Shown here piece by piece: positions 44,542 to 53,649 of a stretch of 64,000 bases of DNA. Both the position numbers and the translations under genes were made by a program. The notes beneath the pieces were generated by a model that saw only the letters and a list, made by a program, of their open reading frames with translations, did not search any database and was not told the DNA's origin. The stretch spans positions 13,098 through 77,097 of the forward strand of contig CAYWXK010000020.1 of the NCBI GenBank assembly GCA_964462515.1, in the 5' to 3' direction. Position 1 is the first letter of the stretch; every line of letters begins with the position of its first letter. This stretch comes from CAYWXK01 sp964462515. Lineage in GTDB: Bacteria; Planctomycetota; Phycisphaerae; Sedimentisphaerales; Anaerobacaceae.

Positions 44542-47523
44542 GTGAGACAGGTAGTTATAGAAAATCCGGTTCTTAATTCGCCTTATGTCGAACCGATACG
44601 GCACTGGAAGTTCACTGACGAAGGGATAACAGACGAGATTGTCGAGGGACGAAGGATAAGCTCGTATTTCGTTCCGGTGCCTCAGCCGCGAAGGCGAGGA
44701 AAAGACAAGCAGCTCGTGTTAGATACGGAATGGACGAAGGACCGCGAAAAGGAGAACGACACCATAAACCGGGTGCGAGGACGGGTGGCTCTGTGGCGAG
44801 AGGGTGGGTATATCCACATAACGAGGACGACGCGCCGTCTATTGGAGTATTGGAAGAATCCGGAAAGGGAGAACAAGCTGTTCTTCTGCCAGATAGAGGC
44901 GGTTGAGACGGCGATATATATAGCGGAGGCGGCGAGCAAGTGCGGTGATGCGTGGATTGAGAATGACCTGAGGCAGGAGAACGACAACTGCAATCCTGGT
45001 CTTTACCGGATTGCGTTCAAAATGGCGACCGGCAGCGGCAAGACGGTTGTAATGGCGATGCTGATAGCGTGGCAGACGCTGAACAAGCTTGCGAACAGCC
45101 AGGATGCTCGTTTTTCGGATGCGTTTTTGATTATCACTCCTGGGATTACAATTCGAGACCGTCTGCGTGTGCTTTTGCCGAACGACCCAAACAACTACTA
45201 TAAGCAACGTGATTTGTTGCCGGCGGATGTGATGGGAGAGCTTGACAGGGCGAAGATTATCATTACAAATTTTCACGGATTTCTGCGGCGAGAGAAGATA
45301 ACAGCAGCGAAGATAACCAAAGAGATTGTTGCACCTGATGACAAAGAGAGATTTCTTGAAACGCCCGACGAAATGGTGCGGCGTGTCTGTCGGGAGCTGG
45401 GGAACAAGAAGAATATCGTGGTCATCAATGACGAGGCGCACCACTGTTACCGACACAAGCCGGATGGAGAAGAAGTCAAACTTGCAGGGGACGACAAGGA
45501 AGAGGCGGAAAGACGCGAGAAGGCGGCGAGGGTATGGATATCCGGGCTTGAGGCGGTGAAGGGAAAAACAGGGATAAAGGTTATCTATGACCTGTCTGCG
45601 ACGCCGTTTTTCCTGAGAGGGTCGGGATATAACGAGGGGACGCTTTTTCCGTGGGTGGTGTCGGACTTTTCGCTGATTGACGCGATAGAGTGCGGGATTG
45701 TGAAGGTGCCGCGAGTGCCGGTTGCGGATGATTCGATGACCGGCGACCAGCCGACCTATCGTAACATTTGGGTTCGGATTCGTGAGCACCTTCCGAGGAA
45801 GGGACGCAGAAAAGAGGCGGTTACAGGTGAGCCGAAGCTGCCTGCTGAGCTGCAGGGCGCTTTGCACAGTTTGTATGGGAATTACGAGAAACGCTACAGG
45901 GAGTGGGAGCAAAACAGGGATTTGCAGGCAGTTGGGACGCCGCCTGTTTTTATCGTGGTGTGTAACAATACGAACGTCTCGAAACTGGTGTTTGACTGGA
46001 TAGCGGGCTGGGAAAAGAAACTGGATGAGGAGTCAACGGTTATTGTGCCGGGCGCTCTACCGATATTCAGTAACGTAAAAAACGGGCAGTGGACGAGTCG
46101 GCCGAACACGGTTCTTATAGACAGCGAGCAGTTGGAGTCGGGCGAGGCGATGAGTCCGGAATTCAAGAAAATGGCCGCGATGGAGATTGAGGAGTTCAAG
46201 GCGGAATATCGGATTCGTTTTCCCGGTCGAGACCCGGAAAAGCTGACGGACGAGGATTTGCTGCGAGAGGTAATGAACACGGTGGGGAAAAGGGGCAGAT
46301 TGGGCGAGAACGTGAAGTGCGTGGTGTCGGTGTCGATGCTGACGGAGGGGTGGGACGCCAACACGGTAAGTCACATACTTGGGGTCAGGGCGTTCAGCAC
46401 GCAGTTACTTTGCGAGCAGGTTATAGGCAGAGGGCTGCGGAGGACGAATTACGTGGCAGGCGCGGATGGGAAGTTCGACCCGCAGTATGCGGAGGTTTAT
46501 GGCGTTCCGTTCTCATTCATTCCGTGCGCAGGTTCGAGCACACAGACAAAACCGGGACCTGCGCCGACGCACATTCGCGCATTGCCGGAGAGAATCGGCT
46601 GTGAAATAACATTCCCGCGCGTATCCGGCTATCGTTATGAACTGCCTGCAGAAAAATTGCAGGCCGAGTTCACGGAAGACTCGAAATACGTATTATCAAC
46701 GGCGGATATACCATCAAAGACGGAAATTGCACCGATAATCGGCAAGATGGAAATTCATACACTGGATGACTTGAAGAAACATCGAGAACAGGAAATCATA
46801 TTTTGGACGTCAAAACTTATATTAGAGAAATACTTTTTGGACAATGACGGAAATATCAAACAGTGGCTGTTCCCGCAACTTTTGGGAATAACCAGACAAT
46901 GGATAAAACAGTGTGTTACTTGCAAAGATAATACGTTTGTTCAGATGCTGCTTTTGAAGGAATTTATGTATGATGCCGCCGACCGGATATACAGGTCGGT
47001 TGTTGCCGGCACACAGGGCGAAAAGACGCTCAAGCCGATTTTGCAGCCATACAATACAGTTGGCTCAACAAGGTATGTGGACTTTGACACGACAAGGCCG
47101 GTTTATGCAACTAACCCGGCGTATTGCCACGTTTCACATGTTGTCGCCGATACGGAGTCCTGGGAGCAGAAAATGGCTCAGGCACTTGAGGAGCTTGGCG
47201 ATGAAAAACTTTTAATTTCTTACGTCAAGAACCAGCAGCTTGGCTTTTACATTCCCTATACTGTTGCCGGTGAAGAACACAACTATATGCCCGACTTTAT
47301 CGCACGTCTCGATGATGGCCACGGACGTGAAGACCTGCTCAATCTTATTATTGAGGTTAGCGGCCAAAGGGACAAAGATAAAGACGCCAAGGTTTCGACG
47401 GCGAGGGGTCTGTGGGTGCCGGCCGTGAATAATCACGGCGAATTTGGCCGATGGGCGTTTATTGAAATCGCAGACCCATGGGACGCGAAAAACGTAATAA
47501 AGGCGGCCGTGAAAAGAATCTGA
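44542..47523 (+). CDS. Type III-like restriction enzyme, helicase-nuclease (Res) subunit
   Basis: 993 residues. An SF2 helicase: Walker A FKMATGSGKT (about 159-168), DEAH in VVINDEAHHCYRH (about 295), motif III DLSATPFF (about 350), motifs V and VI in TEGWDANTVSHILGVRAF and LLCEQVIGRGLRR (about 600-635). The C-terminus has a probable PD-(D/E)XK nuclease (YMPDFIAR, then IIEVSG, about 915-942). The N-terminus VVIENPVLNSPYVEPIRHWK is like a known subgroup of restriction helicases (BPTD_3080 type). It cuts foreign DNA after translocation when the sites lack methylation. GTG start; GGAG about 8-10 bases upstream. Followed by a four-helix gene and then the methyltransferase. Confidence 0.92.
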   Translation: MRQVVIENPVLNSPYVEPIRHWKFTDEGITDEIVEGRRISSYFVPVPQPRRRGKDKQLVLDTEWTKDREKENDTINRVRGRVALWREGGYIHITRTTRRLLEYWKNPERENKLFFCQIEAVETAIYIAEAASKCGDAWIENDLRQENDNCNPGLYRIAFKMATGSGKTVVMAMLIAWQTLNKLANSQDARFSDAFLIITPGITIRDRLRVLLPNDPNNYYKQRDLLPADVMGELDRAKIIITNFHGFLRREKITAAKITKEIVAPDDKERFLETPDEMVRRVCRELGNKKNIVVINDEAHHCYRHKPDGEEVKLAGDDKEEAERREKAARVWISGLEAVKGKTGIKVIYDLSATPFFLRGSGYNEGTLFPWVVSDFSLIDAIECGIVKVPRVPVADDSMTGDQPTYRNIWVRIREHLPRKGRRKEAVTGEPKLPAELQGALHSLYGNYEKRYREWEQNRDLQAVGTPPVFIVVCNNTNVSKLVFDWIAGWEKKLDEESTVIVPGALPIFSNVKNGQWTSRPNTVLIDSEQLESGEAMSPEFKKMAAMEIEEFKAEYRIRFPGRDPEKLTDEDLLREVMNTVGKRGRLGENVKCVVSVSMLTEGWDANTVSHILGVRAFSTQLLCEQVIGRGLRRTNYVAGADGKFDPQYAEVYGVPFSFIPCAGSSTQTKPGPAPTHIRALPERIGCEITFPRVSGYRYELPAEKLQAEFTEDSKYVLSTADIPSKTEIAPIIGKMEIHTLDDLKKHREQEIIFWTSKLILEKYFLDNDGNIKQWLFPQLLGITRQWIKQCVTCKDNTFVQMLLLKEFMYDAADRIYRSVVAGTQGEKTLKPILQPYNTVGSTRYVDFDTTRPVYATNPAYCHVSHVVADTESWEQKMAQALEELGDEKLLISYVKNQQLGFYIPYTVAGEEHNYMPDFIARLDDGHGREDLLNLIIEVSGQRDKDKDAKVSTARGLWVPAVNNHGEFGRWAFIEIADPWDAKNVIKAAVKRI

Positions 47524-47563
47524 AATTTGAAATTTCAAATCTCAAATGAAAGGATAATTGGCG

Positions 47564-48049
47564 ATGAAGTATGAGCGATTTGAAGACCTTCCGGTCTGGC
47601 AGGCAGCCATTGACCTGGCCAAGCGGGTGTATGACCTGACGCGAGACAGATTCTTTGCGCAGAGCGGAGACCTCAGTGGCCAGCTTCGGAGGGCATCACT
47701 ATCGGTTTCAAATAATATTGCAGAAGGATTCGAACGCGGCTCAACGGCCGAACTGCTGGCCTTTCTTTATATCGCACGAGGGTCGTGCGGAGAGACTCGC
47801 TCTATGCTTCTTTTTACAGAACGCTTCCCCGAAGCCGCTCATCTCAAATCTTTAGCTGAATCATGTTCCCGCCAGATACGCGCCTGGGCGGACAACCTCC
47901 AGAACAGCGACATCAAAGGACAGCGGCACCTTACCGACAGTTCGAAAGAGCAGTATCAGGCACAGCGTCGGGCGGATGTCTTCATTCGCCATATCGACGA
48001 AGTTGTTCGGCGGGCACGGCCGCAGGATTATCCGGAAGCAGAAGAATGA
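47564..48049 (+). CDS. Four-helix-bundle protein (S23/IVS family)
   Basis: 161 residues. KYERFEDLPVWQAAIDLAKR, LSGQLRRASLSVSNNIAEGF and LAFLYIARGSCGETRSML are the signature blocks of the four-helix-bundle family first found in 23S rRNA intervening sequences. The function is unknown; free-standing copies are common in planctomycetes and Bacteroidetes. It lies between the restriction and modification genes, 40 bases after the first, so it may be carried as cargo or be a third component. ATG 47564 is preferred to TTG 47558. Confidence 0.85.
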   Translation: MKYERFEDLPVWQAAIDLAKRVYDLTRDRFFAQSGDLSGQLRRASLSVSNNIAEGFERGSTAELLAFLYIARGSCGETRSMLLFTERFPEAAHLKSLAESCSRQIRAWADNLQNSDIKGQRHLTDSSKEQYQAQRRADVFIRHIDEVVRRARPQDYPEAEE

Positions 48050-48056
48050 AGGGGTT

Positions 48057-48168
48057 CTCAAATCTAAAATCTGAGCTCTGAAATCTTAAATCTGATCTCT
48101 GAACTCTTGGCTTTGAAATCTTAAATCTGAAATCTTAGCTTTGAAATCTGAAATCTTAAATCTGAAGG
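48057..48168. repeat. Low-complexity tandem repeat of AAATCTGAAATCTT units
   Basis: About eight degenerate copies of a 14-17-base unit (GAAATCTTAAATCTGA) fill the gap between the four-helix gene and the methyltransferase. Short related runs are at 47524-47546. Confidence 0.7.
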
Positions 48169-48181
48169 GTCAGGCAATAAA

Positions 48182-50833
48182 ATGGCTGCAAAGAAAGACA
48201 AACGGGTTTCGATAGAGTCGGTCAAGCACAAGGATAAACGCAGTAATATTCCCACTGAGGAATTGCGCGGCTTTGTCAAAGAAGATGAGGCCAGGCCGAA
48301 GGATGTAAAGTATCCGGGATTGCTTTATGCCAGAGACCCATCCCTTGACCCGCAGCTTGTCTGGAAGGGTAAAGACCAGCAGGACCAGGAGGAATTGGTT
48401 GTGCCGGCTGTGCCGGTCTATATTCAGGAGAAGATTCACCCGCAGGCACTCATCGAGGACGTCCGCGCACAGGCAAAAAAGGATAAACCGCCGGAACAAC
48501 TCAATCTCTTCGCCGACTTTAACGGCATCGAATTTGAGCAGATGATCGAATTTTATCAGCACGAAGCCAACTGGTCGAACAGGATGATTCTGGGCGATTC
48601 GCTTTTGGTGATGACATCGCTTGCTGAAAAAGAGGGGCTAAAAGGCAAGGTTCAGATGATTTATATAGACCCGCCTTACGGGATAGAGTTCGGCTCCAAC
48701 TGGCAGGTCTCCACCCGCAAGCGCGATGTAAAAGACGGCAAGGTCGAAGATGCGACTCGCCAGCCGGAACAAATCCGCGCATTTCGTGATACGTGGAAAT
48801 TGGGGATACATTCTTATCTTGCTTATTGGCGAGACCGCCTCACTGTCGCGCGAGAACTCCTCACCGAGACAGGCAGCGTTTTCGTTCAGATCGGCGATGA
48901 AAACGTCCACCTCGTTCGTTGCCTTATGGATGAAGTGTTTGGAAGTGAGAATTTTGTAAGCTTAATAACCTTCAGAAAGAAAACAATGCCTTTAGGCGCC
49001 AAAACTCTTGAAGGTATGTCAGATTATTTATTGTGGTATTCAAAAGAATACGAGCGGGTAAAATATAGACAGTTATATTTCAGCATTAACTTCGAAGGCG
49101 ATTTTATTTGGAAATTTGTAGAGTTAAAAAACGGTTTAAGAAGAAATTTAACCTTAGAGGAAATAAATAATCATAAATTATTGCCAGAAGAGTCTAAAAT
49201 ATATCGTCTTGTTTCAATGTCACCTCCAACTTTTAGTCCACAGGCTGTATATGATTATGAAATGAATGGAAAAATATACAAACCTTCTGGAAAAGGTTGT
49301 TGGCTGACCACAAAAGCCAAGATGGATATACTGGCAAAAAATAATAGACTGCAAGAAATAGGAAATACACTCAACTACGTATTATTTGGAGAAGACTTTC
49401 CCTATCGAAAGATGACTAATTTATGGGAAGATACTGTTGGTCCTTCTAAACGAAATTATATTGTTGAAACATCTGAGAATGTAATCCATAGATGTATTCT
49501 TATGACAACTGACCCTGGAGATTTGGTATTGGACCCGACCTGTGGGAGTGGGACGACGGCGTATGTAGCGGAGCAGTGGGGCAGGCGATGGATAACCATT
49601 GACACAAGCCGCGTCGCCCTGGCTCTCGCCCGAACACGGCTGATGGCTGCCAAATATCCTTACTACATCCTCGCCGACTCGCCGGAAGGCATTCAAAAAG
49701 AGGCGGAGATAACGGGACAAACGCCACCGCCATATAAGACCTCCGGCGATATTAAAAAGGGCTTTGTCTATCAGCGCGTCCCGCACGTGACGCTTAAATC
49801 CATCGCCAACAACCCCGACATTAAAGAGGGGATGAGCCGCAAGGAGATTGACGACAGTATCGCCGCAAATGCCGATACTGAATTGCTCTACGACAAGCCG
49901 TATGTGGACAACAAGCGCATTCGCGTTACAGGGCCATTAACGGTGGAGAGTTTGTCGCCGCATCGAACAATCAGCGTCGAAGAAAAGAAATCTCTTGCCG
50001 AGGTCGGCAAAGAGGGCTGGACGATGAAAATGGTCGGTGCAGCACAATTTGGAAACATTATCATCGAGAATCTCAAAAAGGCAGGTGTCCAGAATACTAT
50101 AAAGAACGAACGGCTCAAATTCGACCGGCTGGAGGTTCGCGCAGGCGTCTGGATTCACGCAGAGGGCGAATACACCGAGAAAGATGGCAAGAGTCGTCGC
50201 GTGGCAGTTTGTATCGGCCCGGAGCACGGAACGGTTGGGCCGGAACTGGTCAGGGAGGCAGCGAAAGAAGCGGTGCAGGGGATTGGTTATGATTTGCTGC
50301 TTGTGTGTGGTTTTGCATTTGACCCGCACGTTTCGGAAGAGGCCAAAAGGTACGGCAGGCTCACCGTCCTGCCGACGAGAATCAACGCCGATTTGCAGAT
50401 GGGCGATGAGTTTCTCAAAAAGACCGGCGCGGGGAATTTGTTTATGGTATTCGGAGAGCCGGACCTCGAGGTGCGCAGAGTCGGCGATGGGAAGATTGAG
50501 GTGGAGATTAAGGGTCTTGATATTTACGACCCGACAACGGGACAGATTCGCAGCAACAGCACGGACGACATTGCGTGCTGGTTTATTGACACTAACTACA
50601 ACGGCGAGAGTTTCTTCGTCCGCCACGCCTATTTTACCGGTGCCGACAATCCTTATGACAAGTTGAAGCGTGCCCTTCGCGCAGAGGTTGATGAGTCGGC
50701 CTGGTCGATGTTGTATTCAACGAAAAGCCGACCGTTCGACCCGCCCGAAACCGGCAAAATCGCCGTCAAGGTTATAAACCATTATGGCGACGAGGTTCTT
50801 AATGTGTACGAGGTTAGTGCGGCCAGGGTGTAG
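48182..50833 (+). CDS. Type III-like DNA methyltransferase (Mod), beta-class N6-adenine/N4-cytosine
   Basis: 883 residues, longer than usual Mod proteins (about 650). Motif IV is YIDPPYG (about 161-167) and motif I is LDPTCGSGTTAYVAEQWGRR (about 451-470), in that order, which makes it beta-class and most probably an adenine methyltransferase. The target recognition region lies between them (about 255-447). Its DNA (about 48945-49530) is visibly more AT-rich than both flanks. The C-terminal 300 residues are unusual and include VCGFAFDPHVSEEAKRYG and LGNLFMVFGEPD-like blocks that may bind the restriction subunit. It protects host sites from the Res protein at 44542. Confidence 0.92.
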   Translation: MAAKKDKRVSIESVKHKDKRSNIPTEELRGFVKEDEARPKDVKYPGLLYARDPSLDPQLVWKGKDQQDQEELVVPAVPVYIQEKIHPQALIEDVRAQAKKDKPPEQLNLFADFNGIEFEQMIEFYQHEANWSNRMILGDSLLVMTSLAEKEGLKGKVQMIYIDPPYGIEFGSNWQVSTRKRDVKDGKVEDATRQPEQIRAFRDTWKLGIHSYLAYWRDRLTVARELLTETGSVFVQIGDENVHLVRCLMDEVFGSENFVSLITFRKKTMPLGAKTLEGMSDYLLWYSKEYERVKYRQLYFSINFEGDFIWKFVELKNGLRRNLTLEEINNHKLLPEESKIYRLVSMSPPTFSPQAVYDYEMNGKIYKPSGKGCWLTTKAKMDILAKNNRLQEIGNTLNYVLFGEDFPYRKMTNLWEDTVGPSKRNYIVETSENVIHRCILMTTDPGDLVLDPTCGSGTTAYVAEQWGRRWITIDTSRVALALARTRLMAAKYPYYILADSPEGIQKEAEITGQTPPPYKTSGDIKKGFVYQRVPHVTLKSIANNPDIKEGMSRKEIDDSIAANADTELLYDKPYVDNKRIRVTGPLTVESLSPHRTISVEEKKSLAEVGKEGWTMKMVGAAQFGNIIIENLKKAGVQNTIKNERLKFDRLEVRAGVWIHAEGEYTEKDGKSRRVAVCIGPEHGTVGPELVREAAKEAVQGIGYDLLLVCGFAFDPHVSEEAKRYGRLTVLPTRINADLQMGDEFLKKTGAGNLFMVFGEPDLEVRRVGDGKIEVEIKGLDIYDPTTGQIRSNSTDDIACWFIDTNYNGESFFVRHAYFTGADNPYDKLKRALRAEVDESAWSMLYSTKSRPFDPPETGKIAVKVINHYGDEVLNVYEVSAARV

Positions 50834-51144
50834 TTTTTATCCGCAATAAAAAATACTTAACACTCTGTGACCTCTATGGCTAAATTTTTTTATGATATCG
50901 TTAGATTTTTATTGAATAAATAGGCATAATTTGGTATAATATTGATAATTGGGGAAGGCCCCCCAAACGGGTTCGCGGAGTCCCGCACGCTAAGGAACAG
51001 CAGTTCCACGAATTGGCCCGAATATTTCAGGAATTTTGCGAAAATGCGACTTAACCTTTTTAATAACAAATACTTATATCTCTGTGTTCTCTGCGTGCTC
51101 TGTGGCCAAAAAATATACATCTACTCTGTGGCTATGAGTAAATT

Positions 51145-51640
51145 ATGCAAAACAAAGCCAATTTGCTGGATACTCAAATGAACGTAACATCGGCCCATAT
51201 AACCAGTTACCAATTACCAGTAACCAATTACCAATATGCAAAACAAACCCAAACAAAGCCAATTTGCTATAGCAACAAAATGAACACAACCTTCTTATTA
51301 ACAAAGGATTATGAATAAATAACTATGAACAATGAACCAATAAAAACAAACCCAATTTCCGAAGAGTCAAAAATGAGTTTAACCCATTATATGACAAAGT
51401 AATATGAAAATAAATCAGGACTTTTGACAATGGAAAAACAAACCCAATCAAACCCAATTTATAGTGAGCCTGCCTGCACTGAGCAAGGTCGAAGTGTCGA
51501 ACCTACCTGTAGTGAGCTTGCCTGCACTGAGCAAGGTCGAAGTGTCGAACCTACCTGTAGTGAGCTTGTCGAACCTATTGCAAACCCAGCGGTCTATCTT
51601 TGAGGAATTCAGGCCGAAAAGATTTCCGGAAGGGAAAGCA
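51145..51640 (+). repeat. Array of four degenerate ~90-base units with a shared reading frame pattern
   Basis: Units begin near 51145, 51236, 51325 and 51430. Each starts with ATG and an AAACAAACCCAATTT-like word; three go on to AAAATGAAC/AATGAGT words, and the middle two reach TTAACAAAGGATTATGA or ATGACAAAGTAATATGA. Translated in the plus frames they read NKANLLDTQMNVTS, TKPICYSNKMNTTFLLTKDYE-stop, TNPISEESKMSLTHYMTK-stop and KQTQSNPIYSEPACTEQ. The likeness is at protein as well as DNA level, but the frames are broken. Confidence 0.6.
51462..51557. repeat. 48-base tandem repeat, two copies plus part
   Basis: The unit TAGTGAGCYTGCCTGCACTG followed by 28 bases is repeated at 51462-51509 and 51510-51557 with one mismatch; a third copy is cut short from 51558. 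Confidence 0.85.
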
Positions 51641-51759
51641 ATTATTGTAAATTTATGAGTAAACTTAAAACCACGGCGGCTGGCCAAATGCCTTCTCGGC
51701 CTGACGGCCAACGAAATCGCCATTGTTGAGTGAAATAGTAAAGACCTCAAAAAAAATCC

Positions 51760-52818
51760 TTAGCTTTGAGAAAAGTCTTCTGGCAAGCCGGCTATTGTGG
51801 CGGGCAAGTGTGCGCCAACCAGATGTATCACCGCCCCCGGCAGGGAAGCAATCATCCATACAATCCGCTGGCATAAAACTAGCGCCAATGCTGCCTCAGC
51901 CCCAACCCCGGCAAGCTGAATAAATAGATAAGCAAGTATCCCTTCTACCACTACTGCGCCGCCAATGCTAACCGGTATTGCGCCCAAAGCCCAACTGAGC
52001 GGGAAGAAAACGTAATAATATATGATGCCAACCTTGATGCCCAGATTTCTTCCGAGAAGCCAAAAGCCTGTTATCGTCAGAAGCTGTAAAAAGAACGTCA
52101 AGCCAAATACCGAGAGGATTGCCAGCGGTTTACGGCAGTAAAGAACAACTGCGTCCTTGAAGCTCTCCAGAAGCTTTTTACAGCGTATTTGAATAAACAG
52201 CCAGCTATTTTTCAGTAACAGGCGGCCCCGTCTGTGTAACAGCAGGCTGCAAAAGACTGCTACCAATACAATAGCCACCCATAAAATAGTTTGTTGGTAT
52301 TTAACAAATGATTGCGGCAAACTACCCTTGAAGTCGAGAACCACTTCGGCACTTTGACGCCGCAGGAAAAACAGGTAGAAAAAAACAGCAATTATCAGCG
52401 AGCCAAGTAATCCGACAACCCTATCGACAAAGACACTTAAAACGGCGTGAAATTTTTTATCGGTATGCCTGGTAACATACCAGGCCCGCAGCAAATCTCC
52501 GCCTACGGCACCGGGCATAAAATTATTATAAAAAAGCCCTAAAAAATGGAGTCTGACCGCCGGCCATAAGTCTATAAAGATTGACTGTGTTCTCAGCAAT
52601 AACCACCAGCGGAAAGCTATCATCAGTTGGCAGACGACAAAGATACCTAATACTGCTGCAAAAACCCCCAGATTCATTCGATGAAAAACTGCTGTTAAAT
52701 TGCTCAACCTCTGTCCCCTTGACAGCCAGATTGCCGCCCAAGTAATTCCAGCAGCAACCACTACAATTCGCACAAGAACAAATATATACTTTTTTTTCTG
52801 AGTTTCGGTCTGGGGCAT
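51760..52818 (-). CDS. Flippase-like integral membrane protein (LPG synthase TM-domain / UPF0104 family)
   Basis: 352 residues with about eight membrane segments. MIAFRWWLLLR, FLGLFYNNFMPGAVGGDLLR, VLSVFVDRVVGLLG and IPVSIGGAVVVEGILAYLFI are the family signatures shared with the membrane part of lysylphosphatidylglycerol synthase MprF and YbhN. Without the soluble synthase domain such proteins are thought to move lipids or glycolipids across the membrane. ATG 52818 is taken as start; a TTG 36 bases earlier is possible. It is divergent from hisI. Confidence 0.88.
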   Translation of the reverse strand: MPQTETQKKKYIFVLVRIVVVAAGITWAAIWLSRGQRLSNLTAVFHRMNLGVFAAVLGIFVVCQLMIAFRWWLLLRTQSIFIDLWPAVRLHFLGLFYNNFMPGAVGGDLLRAWYVTRHTDKKFHAVLSVFVDRVVGLLGSLIIAVFFYLFFLRRQSAEVVLDFKGSLPQSFVKYQQTILWVAIVLVAVFCSLLLHRRGRLLLKNSWLFIQIRCKKLLESFKDAVVLYCRKPLAILSVFGLTFFLQLLTITGFWLLGRNLGIKVGIIYYYVFFPLSWALGAIPVSIGGAVVVEGILAYLFIQLAGVGAEAALALVLCQRIVWMIASLPGAVIHLVGAHLPATIAGLPEDFSQS

Positions 52819-52916
52819 TGCAGCAGTTTGCCTTAAAAAAACTTGTTTTAGCAAATAATAACCTGTAAAACATCTTCTGGCAAGACGCTAAAAATCAATT
52901 TTAGGAGACTCGACAG

Positions 52917-53432
52917 GTGGCTAAAAAGCAAAGTATTGAAGAAGGACGGGAATTTAACCCAAAATTCGATAAAAATGGCCTGATACCGGCAATCGCCCAG
53001 GATGCAAAGACCGGGCAGGTCTTAATGATGGCCTATATGAATCGCCGGGCGCTGGATTTAACGATTCAGACAGGCTGTGCCGTGTATTTTAGCCGGACAA
53101 GGCGGAAACTATGGAAAAAAGGCGAAGAAAGCGGCCATATCCAGAAAGTGCAGCAGATACTTGTCGATTGCGATCAGGACTGCCTGCTTCTAAAAGTTAC
53201 AGTCGATGCCGGCCAATGCCACACCGGCTACCAATCCTGCTTCTATCGAGCCTTGAAAAAAGGCAGCGGCAAAACCCCGTTAGAAACGGAGAAGAAAAGT
53301 CATAGGACGTTAGAGAGTCATACTGGAAAGGTACTTTCTAACGGGGTAAAGCTAAAATTTATTGCAAAAAAGGCCTATAACCCGGCGAAGGTTTATAAAA
53401 AAGCGAAATCCGGTTCGATAAACTCACCATAA
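52917..53432 (+). CDS. hisI: Phosphoribosyl-AMP cyclohydrolase
   Basis: 171 residues, long for a single HisI (110-135). It opens the adenine ring of phosphoribosyl-AMP in histidine synthesis. Seen: LIPAIAQDAKTGQVLMMAYM, AVYFSRTRRKLWKKGEESGH, and the metal-site block VDCDQDCLLLKV with CHTGYQSCFYR. About 25 residues (about 120-144) between CFYRALKKG and VKLKFIAKK are encoded by a 74-base palindrome (53274-53347) that keeps the frame. GTG start with AGGAG about nine bases upstream. No other his gene is nearby. Confidence 0.94.
   Translation: MAKKQSIEEGREFNPKFDKNGLIPAIAQDAKTGQVLMMAYMNRRALDLTIQTGCAVYFSRTRRKLWKKGEESGHIQKVQQILVDCDQDCLLLKVTVDAGQCHTGYQSCFYRALKKGSGKTPLETEKKSHRTLESHTGKVLSNGVKLKFIAKKAYNPAKVYKKAKSGSINSP
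53274..53347. repeat. Palindromic insertion inside hisI
   Basis: ACCCCGTTAGAAA at 53274-53286 and its perfect inverted copy TTTCTAACGGGGT at 53335-53347. The interior holds further GTTAGAGAG-like words. It lies in frame between the conserved HisI core and its last strand. Confidence 0.8.
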
Positions 53433-53551
53433 ACCGCCGCTCAAATCAATCCCGATATTGCCAGCGTTAATGTGACCTTCAGGCGGGCGCGGAAACCCAA
53501 ACCCAAGCAAGAACCTCATCCCGAGCTCGATTATACCCCTACGATTTTTCT

Positions 53552-53580
53552 TTGTCTTTCAACAAAAACACTAGTATAAT
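53552..53580 (+). promoter_or_regulatory. Near-consensus sigma70 promoter
   Basis: TTGTCT, 17 bases, TATAAT. It should start transcription near 53587, with GGGAGG shortly after and then an ATG at 53628. Confidence 0.55.
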
Positions 53581-53649
53581 GGCTTATATTGTAGAATAAC
53601 TAATACTATGGGAGGCATTGAGATAAAATGCAATTAGAATCAATTACTT

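Larger units (their letters stand above)
50834..51759. other. 926-base gene-free region of repeats
   Basis: Between the R-M genes and the flippase-like gene. It holds half-copies of the palindromic element (50866-50885, 51078-51135), the array of about 90-base units at 51145-51640 and the 48-base tandem repeat at 51462-51557. No intact gene is seen; the open frames that cross it are short and repeat-derived. Confidence 0.6.

Noticed and set aside
44839..45912. 357-codon minus-strand frame
   Set aside because: It is antisense to the restriction helicase, whose motifs are clear; it has an arginine-rich, domain-free sequence.
48057..48168. Possible CRISPR array
   Set aside because: Units are 14-17 bases, degenerate and directly abutting, with no spacers and no cas genes nearby. 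No CRISPR array was seen anywhere in the window.
51462..51557. Possible CRISPR repeats (48-base units)
   Set aside because: Head-to-tail copies with no spacer between them.
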